A stretch of DNA of 64,000 nt from Oscillospiraceae bacterium (GTDB taxonomy: Bacteria > Bacillota > Clostridia > UBA1381): the NCBI GenBank assembly GCA_022509025.1, contig JAFLUB010000001.1, forward strand, positions 1 to 64,000, written 5' to 3'. Positions 6,809-15,709 of the stretch are shown in pieces (the stretch's first letter is position 1; every line of letters begins with the position of its first letter). The notes under the pieces were generated by a model. That model was not told the origin of the DNA. It ran no database searches and worked only from the letters and a program-made list of their open reading frames with translations. The position numbers were made by a program, and so were the translations under genes.

Positions 6809-9145
6809 TTATTTTACGAATGTATCATAGAGAATCTTAGCAGCCTGAGCTCTTGTTGCATTGAGCATCGGACCAAACTCTGTTTCTGATACACCATTGA
6901 TGATACCTGCGTCAGCCAATGTCTGAACTGCTGTAGCAGCATAAGCTGAAACCTGATCAGCATCAGCAAATGCATATGATCTGATAGCTGTTAACGGCTT
7001 ATCTGTTGCCTGAGCAGCCTTCATTGTCATAAGAGCCATATCCTGTCTTGTAATCAGGTTGTTCGGACCGAAGTTGCCATCGCCGTAACCTGAAACAATA
7101 CCGAAGTAGCTTGCAACTGATACTGCATGATAATACCAAGCATCTGTCGGAACATCAGCGAATGATGAGTTTGCGCTCATGCTTGTCAGACCAATTGCAC
7201 CAACTAAGATCTGAGCATACTCAGCTCTTGTGATGTTAGCATTCGGATCGAAGATTGTTTCACTTCTACCAGCAACTATGCCCTTTGCTGCAAGAGCTTC
7301 AATAGCTTCTCTTGCCCATTCAACAGAACCAAGGTCTGTGAACTTAGCTGCGCCGGTACCTGACGGATTGCCAACGAAGATGTACTTATTATCGCTGTCG
7401 TCACTTGATGAGTCACTACCGCTATTATCTTTTGAAGGACCGCTGGTAGGACTGATTTTTACAACAACATCCTTTGTTGTCTTCAGTGGTTCTTCAGCTC
7501 CTTCATAGCTGTATGTAGCATATAATGTAACCTCACCATTTACAAGAGCTGTGAATGTGAACTTATTGTCAGCGTCCTTAACCGGTCTGATTGGACCAAT
7601 ATAATCCTGGTCAGAATCATCCTTTAGCAAGACAGCGTATGTACCACCATCAGGTGCATTACCTGACTTAGTAACAGTAAGAGTTACCTTGTCGCCAACC
7701 TTTACACTTGTATTATCAGCCTTAAGTGTTAATGTAGGCGCAGTCGGTGTAGCTGTCGGCTGTGACGGTTTATCGTCTTCTGTTTTACCATCAGTTACAT
7801 TCTCATAGTCACCAGACTCATTCTTGTCGTTGATCTGAGCATAAATGCTTACGCCATCATTGTACTCGAATGTGATACCAGCAAGAATCTCTTCAAGGGT
7901 CATACCGAGTTCATCGTTGTATACACCTGCAAGAAGGTTATCCAACTGCTGCTTTGTCAGCTTAGTACCATTGAAGTATGCAACCCAATCTTCACCGTAT
8001 ACAGCCTCTGAACCGTCCTTCTTAGTAGCAGTAACTACAGCATAAGCCTCATCGCTGAGTTCAGGAACTTCACCCTTAATAATATCTCCAACAAGATTTG
8101 CCCCATGAGCCTTGCTCTCACCTGCAGGAACCTTTATCCATGCAGCAGGAAGCTTTTCATCTTCAGGAACATCACCTAAGTATAACTCACCCTCAGGCAA
8201 TACAAGTGATGACTCTTCAAGCAACTCGAAGATAGCGTCCTCTTTAAGCGCCTCATTAAGGTTAATTGTTATTGTACCTATAAGGTTATCATTCTTATCT
8301 GCTGCTACAGCATTTGCTAATGCAGCTGAAGCGCCATATACCTTTGTTGCCGCATCAATAAACTCTGTCGGCTTAAGGTCTGTGATACCTGTTGTGAATT
8401 CTACATCCTTATAAACTTCAGGCAACTGAATCTTTATTGTGTATCCGTTGATTTTCTCTGCACCAACATATTTTGCATTGATTACAATCTTTGTGGTTGT
8501 ACTTGCAGCCTTATTATACTCAAGCACGATACCCTTTGTTACATCAACCTTATCCTTTGTCGGCGGAAGAGTAACCTCTGGATCTACTGACGGAGGATCT
8601 ATTACTTCCGGTTCATCTGAGTTAGGATCTTTCGGAACCTTTACTGAAGCAGCAGGAAGCTTTTCATCTTCAGGAACATCACCTAAGTATAACTCGCCCT
8701 CAGGCAATACAAGTGATGACTCTTCAAGAAGTGTGAATGTATGTGATGCTGATAACTGCTCATTGAGGTTAATTGTTATTGTACCTATAAGGTTATCATT
8801 CTTATCTGCTGCTACAGCATTTGCTAATGCAGCTGAAGCACCATATACCTTTGTTGCCGCATCAATAAACTCTGTCGGCTTAAGGTCTGCGATACCTGTT
8901 GTGAATTCTACATTCTTATAAACTTCAGGCAACTGAAGCTTTATTGTGTATCCGTTGATTTTTTCTGCGCCAACATATTTTGCATTGATTACAATCTTTG
9001 TGGTTGTACTTGCAGCCTTATTATACTCAAGTACAATACCCTTTTCGATATCCGCTGCGCTTGTGGTTACTGTGAATGCCGCAAATACAGAGAATATCAT
9101 CGATATAGCGCAAATAAACGCTATAATTTTTCTGTTTTTGTTCAT
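6809..9145 (-). CDS. S-layer homology surface protein with duplicated module
   Basis: 778 residues. A signal peptide (residues 1-31) is followed by two nearly identical modules of about 140 residues, roughly residues 34-175 and 203-344, each opening with KGIVLEYNKAASTTTKIVIN and containing INGYTIK, LPEVYK and NLIGTITINLNE. A spacer region, an Ig-like module (LTLKADNTSVKVGDKVTLTV, about 475-570) and a Ser/Asp-rich linker follow. Three SLH domains (about 590-778) close the protein and should hold it on the pyruvylated secondary wall polymer. The duplicated modules resemble a carbohydrate-binding/cohesin-like sandwich, but I cannot name them. RBS AAAGGGG precedes the ATG. The neighbouring dockerin and cohesin-like genes suggest a surface scaffold role. 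Confidence 0.85.
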   Translation of the reverse strand: MNKNRKIIAFICAISMIFSVFAAFTVTTSAADIEKGIVLEYNKAASTTTKIVINAKYVGAEKINGYTIKLQLPEVYKNVEFTTGIADLKPTEFIDAATKVYGASAALANAVAADKNDNLIGTITINLNEQLSASHTFTLLEESSLVLPEGELYLGDVPEDEKLPAASVKVPKDPNSDEPEVIDPPSVDPEVTLPPTKDKVDVTKGIVLEYNKAASTTTKIVINAKYVGAEKINGYTIKIQLPEVYKDVEFTTGITDLKPTEFIDAATKVYGASAALANAVAADKNDNLIGTITINLNEALKEDAIFELLEESSLVLPEGELYLGDVPEDEKLPAAWIKVPAGESKAHGANLVGDIIKGEVPELSDEAYAVVTATKKDGSEAVYGEDWVAYFNGTKLTKQQLDNLLAGVYNDELGMTLEEILAGITFEYNDGVSIYAQINDKNESGDYENVTDGKTEDDKPSQPTATPTAPTLTLKADNTSVKVGDKVTLTVTKSGNAPDGGTYAVLLKDDSDQDYIGPIRPVKDADNKFTFTALVNGEVTLYATYSYEGAEEPLKTTKDVVVKISPTSGPSKDNSGSDSSSDDSDNKYIFVGNPSGTGAAKFTDLGSVEWAREAIEALAAKGIVAGRSETIFDPNANITRAEYAQILVGAIGLTSMSANSSFADVPTDAWYYHAVSVASYFGIVSGYGDGNFGPNNLITRQDMALMTMKAAQATDKPLTAIRSYAFADADQVSAYAATAVQTLADAGIINGVSETEFGPMLNATRAQAAKILYDTFVK
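8127..9041 (-). repeat. Two intragenic direct repeats, 507-base period
   Basis: Blocks of about 410 bases, near 8635-9041 and 8128-8534, are nearly identical at DNA level with a period of 507 bases (169 codons). The near absence of silent changes points to a recent duplication or ongoing gene conversion inside the SLH gene. The units differ mainly around NEQLSASHTF versus NEALKEDAIF. Confidence 0.85.
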
Positions 9146-9251
9146 TATTATGTACCCCTTTCAAAACATCCTATAATATAATTAAGTTATTTAACTACTT
9201 ATGAAAAGATAATTAAATTACTAAATTATCAACCAAGACAATTTATAAGAA

Positions 9252-9869
9252 TTAGTTACCAACTGCTAATGTCTTACCTACATACTGTCTGTCACGGTCA
9301 CCTGATGTGTACTTGAGGATTTCAGTAGCATCACCGGCAGTAATTCTGTTGTTACCGTCACAATATGCGGCCTTATTGAAGTCTTCATCTTTAATCTTTG
9401 TCTTATCACCTGCGCTGTACTGCAGAACTACAGTAGCGTCACCAGCAGTAATTCTGTTGTTACCGTCAGCGTCACCTACGAGTATCTCCTCACCTGCAGA
9501 ACCAATTGTAAATGTACCTGTCTTAACAACAAAGTTGTCATCAACGTAGCTACCTACCATAACAGTGTATGTACCGTCATCTGTCGGAGAGCCCATAAGA
9601 CCCATCTCGCCAAACTTGCCGTCTGCTACCTGATTGATGTAAAGAATGTCTGTGTCTTTAACTTCTTTAACATTTGTCTTCGGAGCGAGAACGAGGATTG
9701 TTGCATCCTTCGCAGCAAACTCTGTTGTGAGTTTCAGATTACCGGTTGTCTCGTCATATGTACCTTCAACGTCACCGGTTACTGATGCAGCCATAGCAGA
9801 AGTTGCAACCGCAGCTGTTACTGCCGCTACTGCCGCGCATGATAGAAATAGTTTTGTAAATTTCTTCAT
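9252..9869 (-). CDS. Secreted dockerin-domain protein
   Basis: 205 residues with a signal peptide (cleavage after AMA, near residue 27). Residues about 30-125 are a small beta-rich domain of unknown type. Residues 130-200 are a type I dockerin: two Ca-binding repeats each with NNRITAGDAT and a following helix. Repeat one keeps Asp-Asp-Asn-Asp at loop positions 1, 3, 5 and 12; repeat two has Tyr instead of Asp at position 1 (YCDGNNR), so one calcium ligand is missing. Dockerins dock to cohesins, and the cohesin-like protein at 5359-6375 is an obvious candidate partner. RBS AAAAGGGG precedes the ATG. No catalytic domain is present, which is unusual for a dockerin protein. Confidence 0.85.
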   Translation of the reverse strand: MKKFTKLFLSCAAVAAVTAAVATSAMAASVTGDVEGTYDETTGNLKLTTEFAAKDATILVLAPKTNVKEVKDTDILYINQVADGKFGEMGLMGSPTDDGTYTVMVGSYVDDNFVVKTGTFTIGSAGEEILVGDADGNNRITAGDATVVLQYSAGDKTKIKDEDFNKAAYCDGNNRITAGDATEILKYTSGDRDRQYVGKTLAVGN

Positions 9870-10079
9870 TTTGATTTACCCCTTTTCTAAAATAAATTTT
9901 TTTGCTTTTTGTTTGAGTGTCTGTTTTCACACGACACGCATACAAGTTACATTCATATACCTACATTATAAACTATGTTAAAGCAAATTTCAATTCTTTT
10001 TTGCATTAAGTTTGTTTTTTGTGAAATATACACAAATAACAAAACTATATTTGTTGCTTTTGCATATATCTACATATGC

Positions 10080-10778
10080 TTAATAATTAACAAGGGTTTC
10101 AACCTCTTCCTTTGAAAGCTCCCGCATCTCACCCGGAGCAAGCTTTTCATCAAGTTTCACTCCTCCTACCGAAACACGCTTCAGGTAGGTTACGCTTTTT
10201 CCGCATCGGGCGCACATACGCTTTACCTGGTGGAATTTGCCCTCCGCAATTTCAATATATACCTCATGGGGATTATCGGTTATTTCCAGAAGCGCAGGAC
10301 GCGCTGTGAACTCCTTAAACTCCATCCCTGCCGCAAATGTTTCAATATCCTCCTCTGCCATCGGCAAATCCACACACGCAAAGTATCTCTTTTTAACATT
10401 CTTTCCCGGAGACATTACCGAATGAGCAAACTGACCGTCATTAGTCAGAATAAGCAGACCCTCCGTGTCTATGTCAAGCCTTCCTACGGGATACACGTCA
10501 AAATGTTTGTATTCCGCAGGGACAAAATCAGTCACGGGCGGATAACGTTTATCCGATACGGCGCTCACATACCCCTTAGGCTTATTCAGCATCAGATAAA
10601 CGTATTTGCGGTAAATAAGCGTTTTTCCGTCCACCTCTACAACACTGTCCTCTCTGACCTGTTCGTCGCATTTTTTACACACTCTTCCGTCTGCAACGAC
10701 AATTCCGCGTTTTACTAAGTCCTTTACCTCACTGCGGCTGGCATATCCGCAGCCGCTTATATATTTGTCTATACGCAT
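10080..10778 (-). CDS. 16S rRNA pseudouridine synthase, RsuA/RluB family
   Basis: 232 residues. An S4 RNA-binding domain (residues 1-60, MRIDKYISGCGYASRSE) precedes a pseudouridine synthase domain with the catalytic Asp in GRLDIDTEGLL (about residue 102) and the later EGKFHQVKRM motif. Such enzymes convert a specific uridine of ribosomal RNA to pseudouridine in the cytoplasm; RsuA acts on 16S rRNA, but paralogues (RluB, RluE, RluF) act on 23S rRNA and the target cannot be read from the sequence. It stands alone, after the terminator of the amino-acid transporter operon. Confidence 0.92.
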   Translation of the reverse strand: MRIDKYISGCGYASRSEVKDLVKRGIVVADGRVCKKCDEQVREDSVVEVDGKTLIYRKYVYLMLNKPKGYVSAVSDKRYPPVTDFVPAEYKHFDVYPVGRLDIDTEGLLILTNDGQFAHSVMSPGKNVKKRYFACVDLPMAEEDIETFAAGMEFKEFTARPALLEITDNPHEVYIEIAEGKFHQVKRMCARCGKSVTYLKRVSVGGVKLDEKLAPGEMRELSKEEVETLVNY

Positions 10779-10803
10779 TGGATTGCTCTCCTTAAATGAA
10801 ACC

Positions 10804-10839
10804 GGGGTGTATCAAGAATTATTTATCTTGATACACCCC
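10804..10839 (-). terminator. Terminator of amino-acid ABC operon
   Basis: GGGGTGTATCAAGA (10804-10817) pairs perfectly with TCTTGATACACCCC (10826-10839), with a loose T run on the minus strand. Confidence 0.85.
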
Positions 10840-10859
10840 CTGATTAAATTTCAACATTA

Positions 10860-11669
10860 TTATTCGTTATACTGGATTGCAAGCTCGTCCATCTTGCCTG
10901 ATGATATCATTTCGGCAAGAGTGGTGTTAATCTTATCAAGAAGCTCTGTGTTGCCCTTCTTTACGGCAATAGCATATTCCTCTGTTTCAAACGCCTCGCT
11001 ATCCTCAACAACCTTCAAGCCGTTCTTTTCAGCAAGCGCCTTACCTGTGGCAGAGTCGATAACAACAGCGTCAAGCTTACCGTTCTTTACCTCCTGAACA
11101 AGGTCAAGACCTCTGTTAGCTCTTGTAATCTTGTCCTCAGGAATCTCTAAATCTTCAGTAACAATAGAATCGCCGGTGTAGCCAAGCACAACACCCACCT
11201 TTTTATTATTCTTTAAATCCTCAGCTTTAGTGATATCGGTATTATCAGCAGCAACTACCATAACCTGAGCAGCAGTGAAATATGTATCAGAGAAGTCAAC
11301 ATTCTTTCTTCTCTCATCATTAGCGGTCATACCTGCGGCAACAAAGTCAACCTTACCGGTGCTTACAGCTGCGATAAGCCCGTCGAACTCCATATCGGCA
11401 ATTTCAAGCTCCATGCCCATATCATCAGCAATCTGCTTTGCAATCGCAACGTCAATACCATCAAATTCACCAACAATACCTGATGTCGTTGTGAACTCGA
11501 ACGGCTGGAATGCGGCATTTGTACCCATTATAATCTTGTTTCCGGCATTATCGTTTGCCACATCAGCATTATTCTCCGCCTTATTTCCTCCTGCACAGCC
11601 GGCAATAGCCGCAACTGACATTACCGCTGCCGCACCAAGAGCAACAGCCTTAAGTAAACCTTTTTTCAT
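10860..11669 (-). CDS. Polar amino-acid ABC transporter substrate-binding lipoprotein
   Basis: 269 residues with a lipoprotein signal peptide: basic start, hydrophobic stretch, lipobox IAGC with the lipidated Cys near residue 25. The mature protein is a type II periplasmic-binding fold of SBP family 3 (GTNAAFQPFEF, EFDGIDVAIAKQIA, then DFSDTYFTAAQVMV). It captures an amino acid outside the membrane and hands it to the permease and ATPase encoded just upstream. Which amino acid cannot be said; glutamine, arginine and cystine binders look alike here. RBS AGGAGG. It is the last gene of the operon 13129-10860. Confidence 0.93.
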   Translation of the reverse strand: MKKGLLKAVALGAAAVMSVAAIAGCAGGNKAENNADVANDNAGNKIIMGTNAAFQPFEFTTTSGIVGEFDGIDVAIAKQIADDMGMELEIADMEFDGLIAAVSTGKVDFVAAGMTANDERRKNVDFSDTYFTAAQVMVVAADNTDITKAEDLKNNKKVGVVLGYTGDSIVTEDLEIPEDKITRANRGLDLVQEVKNGKLDAVVIDSATGKALAEKNGLKVVEDSEAFETEEYAIAVKKGNTELLDKINTTLAEMISSGKMDELAIQYNE

Positions 11670-11732
11670 CTTTTAGTCCTCCTAAAATTCCTTTAAATTT
11701 TGTTTTATATTTAACACCTTAGTGCCAATAAA

Positions 11733-12455
11733 CTACAGTACCTTACTTAAAAATTCCTTTGTTCTGTCATTTTTCGGGTTTGAGAATACCTCCTCGGGAG
11801 TACCCTCCTCCACGACGTATCCGCCGTCCATAAACAGAACTCTCGAACCAACCTCACGCGCAAAGCCCATTTCGTGTGTGACAACAACCATTGTCATTCC
11901 GGCGTTTGCAAGATTCTTCATAACCGTCAGAACCTCACCTACCATTTCAGGGTCGAGAGCCGAAGTAGGCTCGTCAAACAGCATTATATCAGGGTCCATT
12001 GCAAGCGCGCGCGCTATCGCTATTCTCTGCTGCTGTCCTCCGGAAAGCTGCGCCGGATACGCGTCAGCCTTATCGGCAAGACCTACCATCTCCAGAAGCT
12101 CCACTGCACGTTTCTCAGCCTGTTCTTTCGGCATCTTTTTTACCTTAACCGGCGCAAGCGTTATATTATCCTTAACGCTCAGATGCGGGAACAGATTAAA
12201 CTGCTGGAACACCATACCCATTTTCTCACGTATTTTATTAACGTTCGTCTTAGGATTAGTTATGCATTCGCCCTCTATCAGAATCTCTCCGTCAGTCGGC
12301 ACCTCCAGAAGATTCAGACAGCGCAGAAATGTGGATTTTCCCGAACCGGAAGGACCGATTACAACCACCTTTTCACCTTTTTTTATGTGTTGGTCTATAC
12401 CTTTAAGAACCTCGAGATCTCCAAAACTCTTTTTTAATCCCGTAACCTTTATCAT
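11733..12455 (-). CDS. glnQ: Polar amino-acid ABC transporter ATPase
   Basis: 240 residues with all ABC ATPase motifs: Walker [10 protein letters not shown] (about 34-42), Q-loop, signature [15 protein letters not shown] (about 135), Walker [14 protein letters not shown] and the H-loop VTHEM. It matches the GlnQ/HisP group that powers amino-acid import at the inner face of the membrane. Its ATG overlaps the permease stop in an ATGA junction (12452-12455), so translation is likely coupled. The gene symbol is by family only. Confidence 0.93.
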   Translation of the reverse strand: MIKVTGLKKSFGDLEVLKGIDQHIKKGEKVVVIGPSGSGKSTFLRCLNLLEVPTDGEILIEGECITNPKTNVNKIREKMGMVFQQFNLFPHLSVKDNITLAPVKVKKMPKEQAEKRAVELLEMVGLADKADAYPAQLSGGQQQRIAIARALAMDPDIMLFDEPTSALDPEMVGEVLTVMKNLANAGMTMVVVTHEMGFAREVGSRVLFMDGGYVVEEGTPEEVFSNPKNDRTKEFLSKVL

Positions 12456-13129
12456 CGTTTATCCGCCTTTCTCATTCTCTCTTCGAATTTGTTCAGAATT
12501 ATGCTGATAATTTTAATTACTACATAATATATAACAGCAATTGATAATAGCGGAACAAGATAATCGTACGTGCGTCCCTGCACCTTTCTGGCCGCGCCGA
12601 CAAGGTCTATATTGCTTATCATACCGACAACCGCCGTTTCCTTAATCAGCACCACGAACTCATTACCGAGCGCAGGCAGAATATTTTTCATCGCCTGCGG
12701 CATGATTATGCTTCTCATTGTCTGTCCCGAAGTCATGCCCAAAGAGCGCCCTGCCTCAGTCTGACCGGCATTTACAGAGAGAATTCCGCCCCTCACGATT
12801 TCCGCTATGTACGCGCCGCTGTTTATACCGAACGCAATAGAGCCGATAATCCACGCCGGCACATTTATCGGCGCAAGGATTACAAAGTTGATTATAAGAA
12901 GCTGCACCATTGTCGGCGTGCCGCGTATAACATCTATGTACACTCCCGAAACCGCTCTGAGTATTTTACTCTTACTGAGACGCATAAGTGCCATCAGAAT
13001 ACCTATAATACATCCCAGCATAACAGCAAAAAGCGTTATAAGCATCGTGTATCCCAAACCTCTGACAAACCATAACCAACGCCCGTCTGTCACAAAGGTG
13101 TCTGCCACCCTGCTCAGAAAATCAGCCAT
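12452..13129 (-). CDS. Polar amino-acid ABC transporter permease
   Basis: 225 residues starting at [13 protein letters not shown] lies 6 bases upstream, while the longer frame to 13216 runs into a repeat element and is rejected. About five membrane helices are seen, with the HisM-type inner membrane loop ([22 protein letters not shown]) that contacts the ATPase. It forms the membrane channel for the binding protein and ATPase encoded downstream. It is first in the operon and its RBS is embedded in the recurrent leader hairpin (13130-13170). Confidence 0.92.
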   Translation of the reverse strand: MADFLSRVADTFVTDGRWLWFVRGLGYTMLITLFAVMLGCIIGILMALMRLSKSKILRAVSGVYIDVIRGTPTMVQLLIINFVILAPINVPAWIIGSIAFGINSGAYIAEIVRGGILSVNAGQTEAGRSLGMTSGQTMRSIIMPQAMKNILPALGNEFVVLIKETAVVGMISNIDLVGAARKVQGRTYDYLVPLLSIAVIYYVVIKIISIILNKFEERMRKADKR

Positions 13130-13170
13130 GTTAATCCTCCATTCCGCCGCTTTGCGACATAAATCATAAC
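13130..13170 (-). promoter_or_regulatory. RBS leader hairpin of permease gene
   Basis: Minus-strand sequence GTTATGATTTATG, then stem GTCGC/GCGGC with an AAA loop, then GAATGGAGG and the start codon. The first 13 bases are identical to the leader at 1033-1076, although the genes are unrelated. Confidence 0.55.
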
Positions 13171-13314
13171 GTGGAAAAGGCCGGTCGCAAACTTCGTTTG
13201 CTGCTCGCCCATGCAACCGGGAGTCAAGCAGATTGCCCTTTTGAGGAGCGCCGACGTATGCGGATACTTCAAGCTCCGATAAAGGGTGAGATGCGCCGTC
13301 TATTTTTCACGTTA
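13171..13314. repeat. Dispersed structured element, copy A
   Basis: Starts GTGGAAAAGGCCGGTCGC and ends TATTTTTCACG. It is about 80 percent identical by eye to copy B at 25777. Hairpins GCAAAC/GTTTGC (13187-13201) and GGAGC/GCTCC (13245-13277, with an inner GTAT/ATAC) are kept in B with paired substitutions (GCAAAT/ATTTGC and GGAAC/GTTCC). CCCTTT and AAAGGG enclose the second hairpin. The ends form an inverted repeat (ACGTGGAAAA, TTTTTCACGT). There is no coding capacity. It fills the gap between mnmE and the amino-acid permease. Confidence 0.75.
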
Positions 13315-13436
13315 TCATCCCCCATTTTTGTTTATAAGCTATCTACTATAATATCAAAAATTCGGACAGTTGGCAATACTTATTTGAAATTTTCTGCATT
13401 TTTACTGTATAATTATTCATTTAACGGTTATAAAGG

Positions 13437-14807
13437 TTATTTACCCACACAAAATTCATGGAATATGGCTGTAACTATATCATCCGACACGGTTTCACCG
13501 GTAATTTCGCCGAGAGCGTCGATTGCAATATTAAGGTCGATTGAAGCTATATCAGACGGCATATTCATATCAATCGCCTCATATACTCGTACGAGCGCCT
13601 CTTTTGCCTTTATAAGCGCGGTCTTATGGCGCATGTTTGTAATGACTGCACCGTTAGAAGCAGTCATTTCTCCGAGATTATAAACTCGCCTTATTTCTTT
13701 GGCAAGTTCGCTAAGACCCATGCCTGTCATTGCGCTCACTTCAAGCACTATGCTTCCCGCCGCCTTATTCCTCACCGCTTCAGTGTATTTGCTTTGTCCC
13801 AAATCAGCCTTATTTATAAGCACAATACGGTTTTTATGTTTAGTGGCGCAGAGTACCTCGATATCCTCATCGTTAAAAAAAGAAGTACCGTCTATCATTA
13901 CTATGACAAAATCCGCGCTGTCGATAGATTTTCTTGATTTCTCGACGCCTATTTTCTCCACGGTATCGTCCGTTGCGCGGATTCCCGCCGTATCAATCAG
14001 AATAAGCGGTATTCCGTCAAGGTTTATATATTCCTCGATAACATCACGCGTTGTACCGGCAATGTCGGTCACTATCGCCCTGTCCTCCCGTGCAAGGGCG
14101 TTAAGGAGCGAAGACTTACCCACGTTCGGCTTTCCTACAATCGCAGTCCTGATACCTCCGCGTATTATCTTTCCGCTATCGGCGGTGGCAAGAAGATTAT
14201 TAATCTTACTTTCACATTCACGCGCGGTTTTTGCTATGTCCTCTACGGTTATATCCTCAAGGTCTTCATCCGGATAGTCTATTGTTACCTGCATCTGCGC
14301 CGCGAGATTTACAAGGGATTTCCTCACTGACTGTATCTCTCTTGAAAGCGCGCCTTCAAGCTGTGACAGGGCGCTTCGTCCGGCAAGCTCGTTTGTGGCG
14401 TTTATAATGTCAATTACCGCCTCCGCCTGCGACAGGTCTATCCTGCCATTAAGAAATGCGCGTTTCGTGAATTCTCCGGGTTCCGCCATGTATGCTCCTG
14501 CGCGGATAAGAGTATCCATCACTGAATGAGAAGCTATGCTTCCGCCGTGAGTGCTTATTTCCACCACGTCCTCACGCGTAAATGTTCTCGGAGCGCGCAT
14601 TAAAGTGACGAGTACCTCGTCTACCTTATCGCCGCGCTCATTTTTTATAAATCCGTAATGCACGGTGTGTGTTTCACAATCGGCAAGGCGCTTTTTACCA
14701 AAAAACACCTTGTCCGCTATCGCCACCGCGTCAGCGCCGCTTATCCTTATAACGGCTATACCGCCGTTCCCCTGAGGCGTGGAAATTGCCGCTATGGTTC
14801 TTGACAT
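13437..14807 (-). CDS. mnmE: tRNA uridine-5-carboxymethylaminomethyl GTPase MnmE
   Basis: 456 residues, the usual size. An N-terminal tetrahydrofolate-binding domain (TIAAISTPQGNGGIAVIRISG) is followed by a helical domain interrupted by the G domain: G1 GKPNVGKSS (about 225), G3 DTAGIR (about 272), G4 NKAD (about 333). The C-terminus ends FCVGK, preserving the cysteine of the CxGK motif. With MnmG it modifies the wobble uridine of certain tRNAs. MnmG is not in this window; the usual trmE-gidA pairing is absent here. Its own Shine-Dalgarno GGAGAGG lies 44 bases after the PHP gene stop. Confidence 0.97.
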   Translation of the reverse strand: MSRTIAAISTPQGNGGIAVIRISGADAVAIADKVFFGKKRLADCETHTVHYGFIKNERGDKVDEVLVTLMRAPRTFTREDVVEISTHGGSIASHSVMDTLIRAGAYMAEPGEFTKRAFLNGRIDLSQAEAVIDIINATNELAGRSALSQLEGALSREIQSVRKSLVNLAAQMQVTIDYPDEDLEDITVEDIAKTARECESKINNLLATADSGKIIRGGIRTAIVGKPNVGKSSLLNALAREDRAIVTDIAGTTRDVIEEYINLDGIPLILIDTAGIRATDDTVEKIGVEKSRKSIDSADFVIVMIDGTSFFNDEDIEVLCATKHKNRIVLINKADLGQSKYTEAVRNKAAGSIVLEVSAMTGMGLSELAKEIRRVYNLGEMTASNGAVITNMRHKTALIKAKEALVRVYEAIDMNMPSDIASIDLNIAIDALGEITGETVSDDIVTAIFHEFCVGK

Positions 14808-14851
14808 TTTTATCCTCTCCGTTCCATATATAAAGGGTCTAAGGATAAAAC

Positions 14852-15709
14852 CTACAGACCCATTCGTTCTTTTATATTTCTTAAAACACTGTACGGTACA
14901 ATGCCCGTCGAAACCGTTCCTAAGCTCACGTCGGGCTTATTATTCCCATGGAAATCGCTGCCGCCGGAACGCACGAGATTAAGTTTTTTGCATATATCCT
15001 CACACATAAGCGAGAATTTCTCGCTATAGCAGTTATAATAACACTCCATTCCGTCAATACCGTAATCTTTGAGACGGCTCATCAGGCTATACAGCTTATC
15101 ATAGCCCTCTGTTATAAACACGGGATGCGCAAGAATTGCTGTACCTCCCGCCTTCTTTATCATCTGAATACTCTCTTCCGGCGAATACGTTATACGCTCC
15201 GCATAACACGGCTTACCCTTTTTCAGATATTTCGCAAACGCATCACCCGTGCTTTTAGCATAGCCCTTTTTCACCATTTCCCGGGCAATATGCGATCTGC
15301 CTGTGTTGGACAGAGTGGCACCGTTCTTCTGTGAAATGATATCCTCTTCCGTAATATCAAAGCCGTTTTGCTTAACCAGGCGGAGGATTTCACGGTTACG
15401 CGTTTCACGGGCGTTTTGCAGCACATCAAGCTTATTTTTAAATTCCGCGTCTTTTTCATCTGTAAAAAGACCGATTATATGCATTTCCTTACTGTACCGC
15501 GCGCTTATCTCAACGCCCGGTATACCTTCAATGCCATACTCATCACATGCCTTTTTAAATTCCGCAACGCCGTCCATGGTATCATGATCGGTAAGCGCCA
15601 CGGCACAAATACCGTTTTCCTTTGCTTTTCTTACCAGTTCAGACGGTGTAAACGTACCGTCTGATGCGGTGGAATGGGTGTGTAAATCAATTTTCATATT
15701 ATCTGTCAT
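14852..15709 (-). CDS. PHP-domain phosphoesterase (YciV/RNase AM-like)
   Basis: 285 residues. The PHP metal-binding signature [12 protein letters not shown] lies at the start, followed by ALTDHDT (about residue 40), GVEIS and the late GSDFHG. These residues bind the two or three metal ions of this phosphoesterase family, whose YciV/TrpH members release 5' nucleotides from short RNA or act on 3',5'-bisphosphonucleotides. The start at 15709 overlaps the nrdR stop by 11 bases and has AGGGA ahead of it; ATG at 15697 (MKIDLHTH) is an alternative. Confidence 0.88.
   Translation of the reverse strand: MTDNMKIDLHTHSTASDGTFTPSELVRKAKENGICAVALTDHDTMDGVAEFKKACDEYGIEGIPGVEISARYSKEMHIIGLFTDEKDAEFKNKLDVLQNARETRNREILRLVKQNGFDITEEDIISQKNGATLSNTGRSHIAREMVKKGYAKSTGDAFAKYLKKGKPCYAERITYSPEESIQMIKKAGGTAILAHPVFITEGYDKLYSLMSRLKDYGIDGMECYYNCYSEKFSLMCEDICKKLNLVRSGGSDFHGNNKPDVSLGTVSTGIVPYSVLRNIKERMGL

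Noticed and set aside
8127-9041. Possible CRISPR or other short-repeat array
   Set aside because: The repeats are 400-base coding modules with a 507-base period. No short direct repeats with unique spacers are seen anywhere in the window.
11722-12507. 261-codon plus-strand frame opposite the ABC ATPase
   Set aside because: Complement of a gene with all ABC motifs; low complexity, no ribosome site.
13130-13216. N-terminal extension of the amino-acid permease
   Set aside because: The extra 29 codons run through the leader hairpin and into the dispersed repeat; the ATG at 13129 has GGAGG at the right distance.
13171-13314. Known small RNA such as SRP RNA or 6S RNA
   Set aside because: The conserved SRP tetraloop region and 6S bubble are not present; two to five copies in 64 kb also argue against a single housekeeping RNA.
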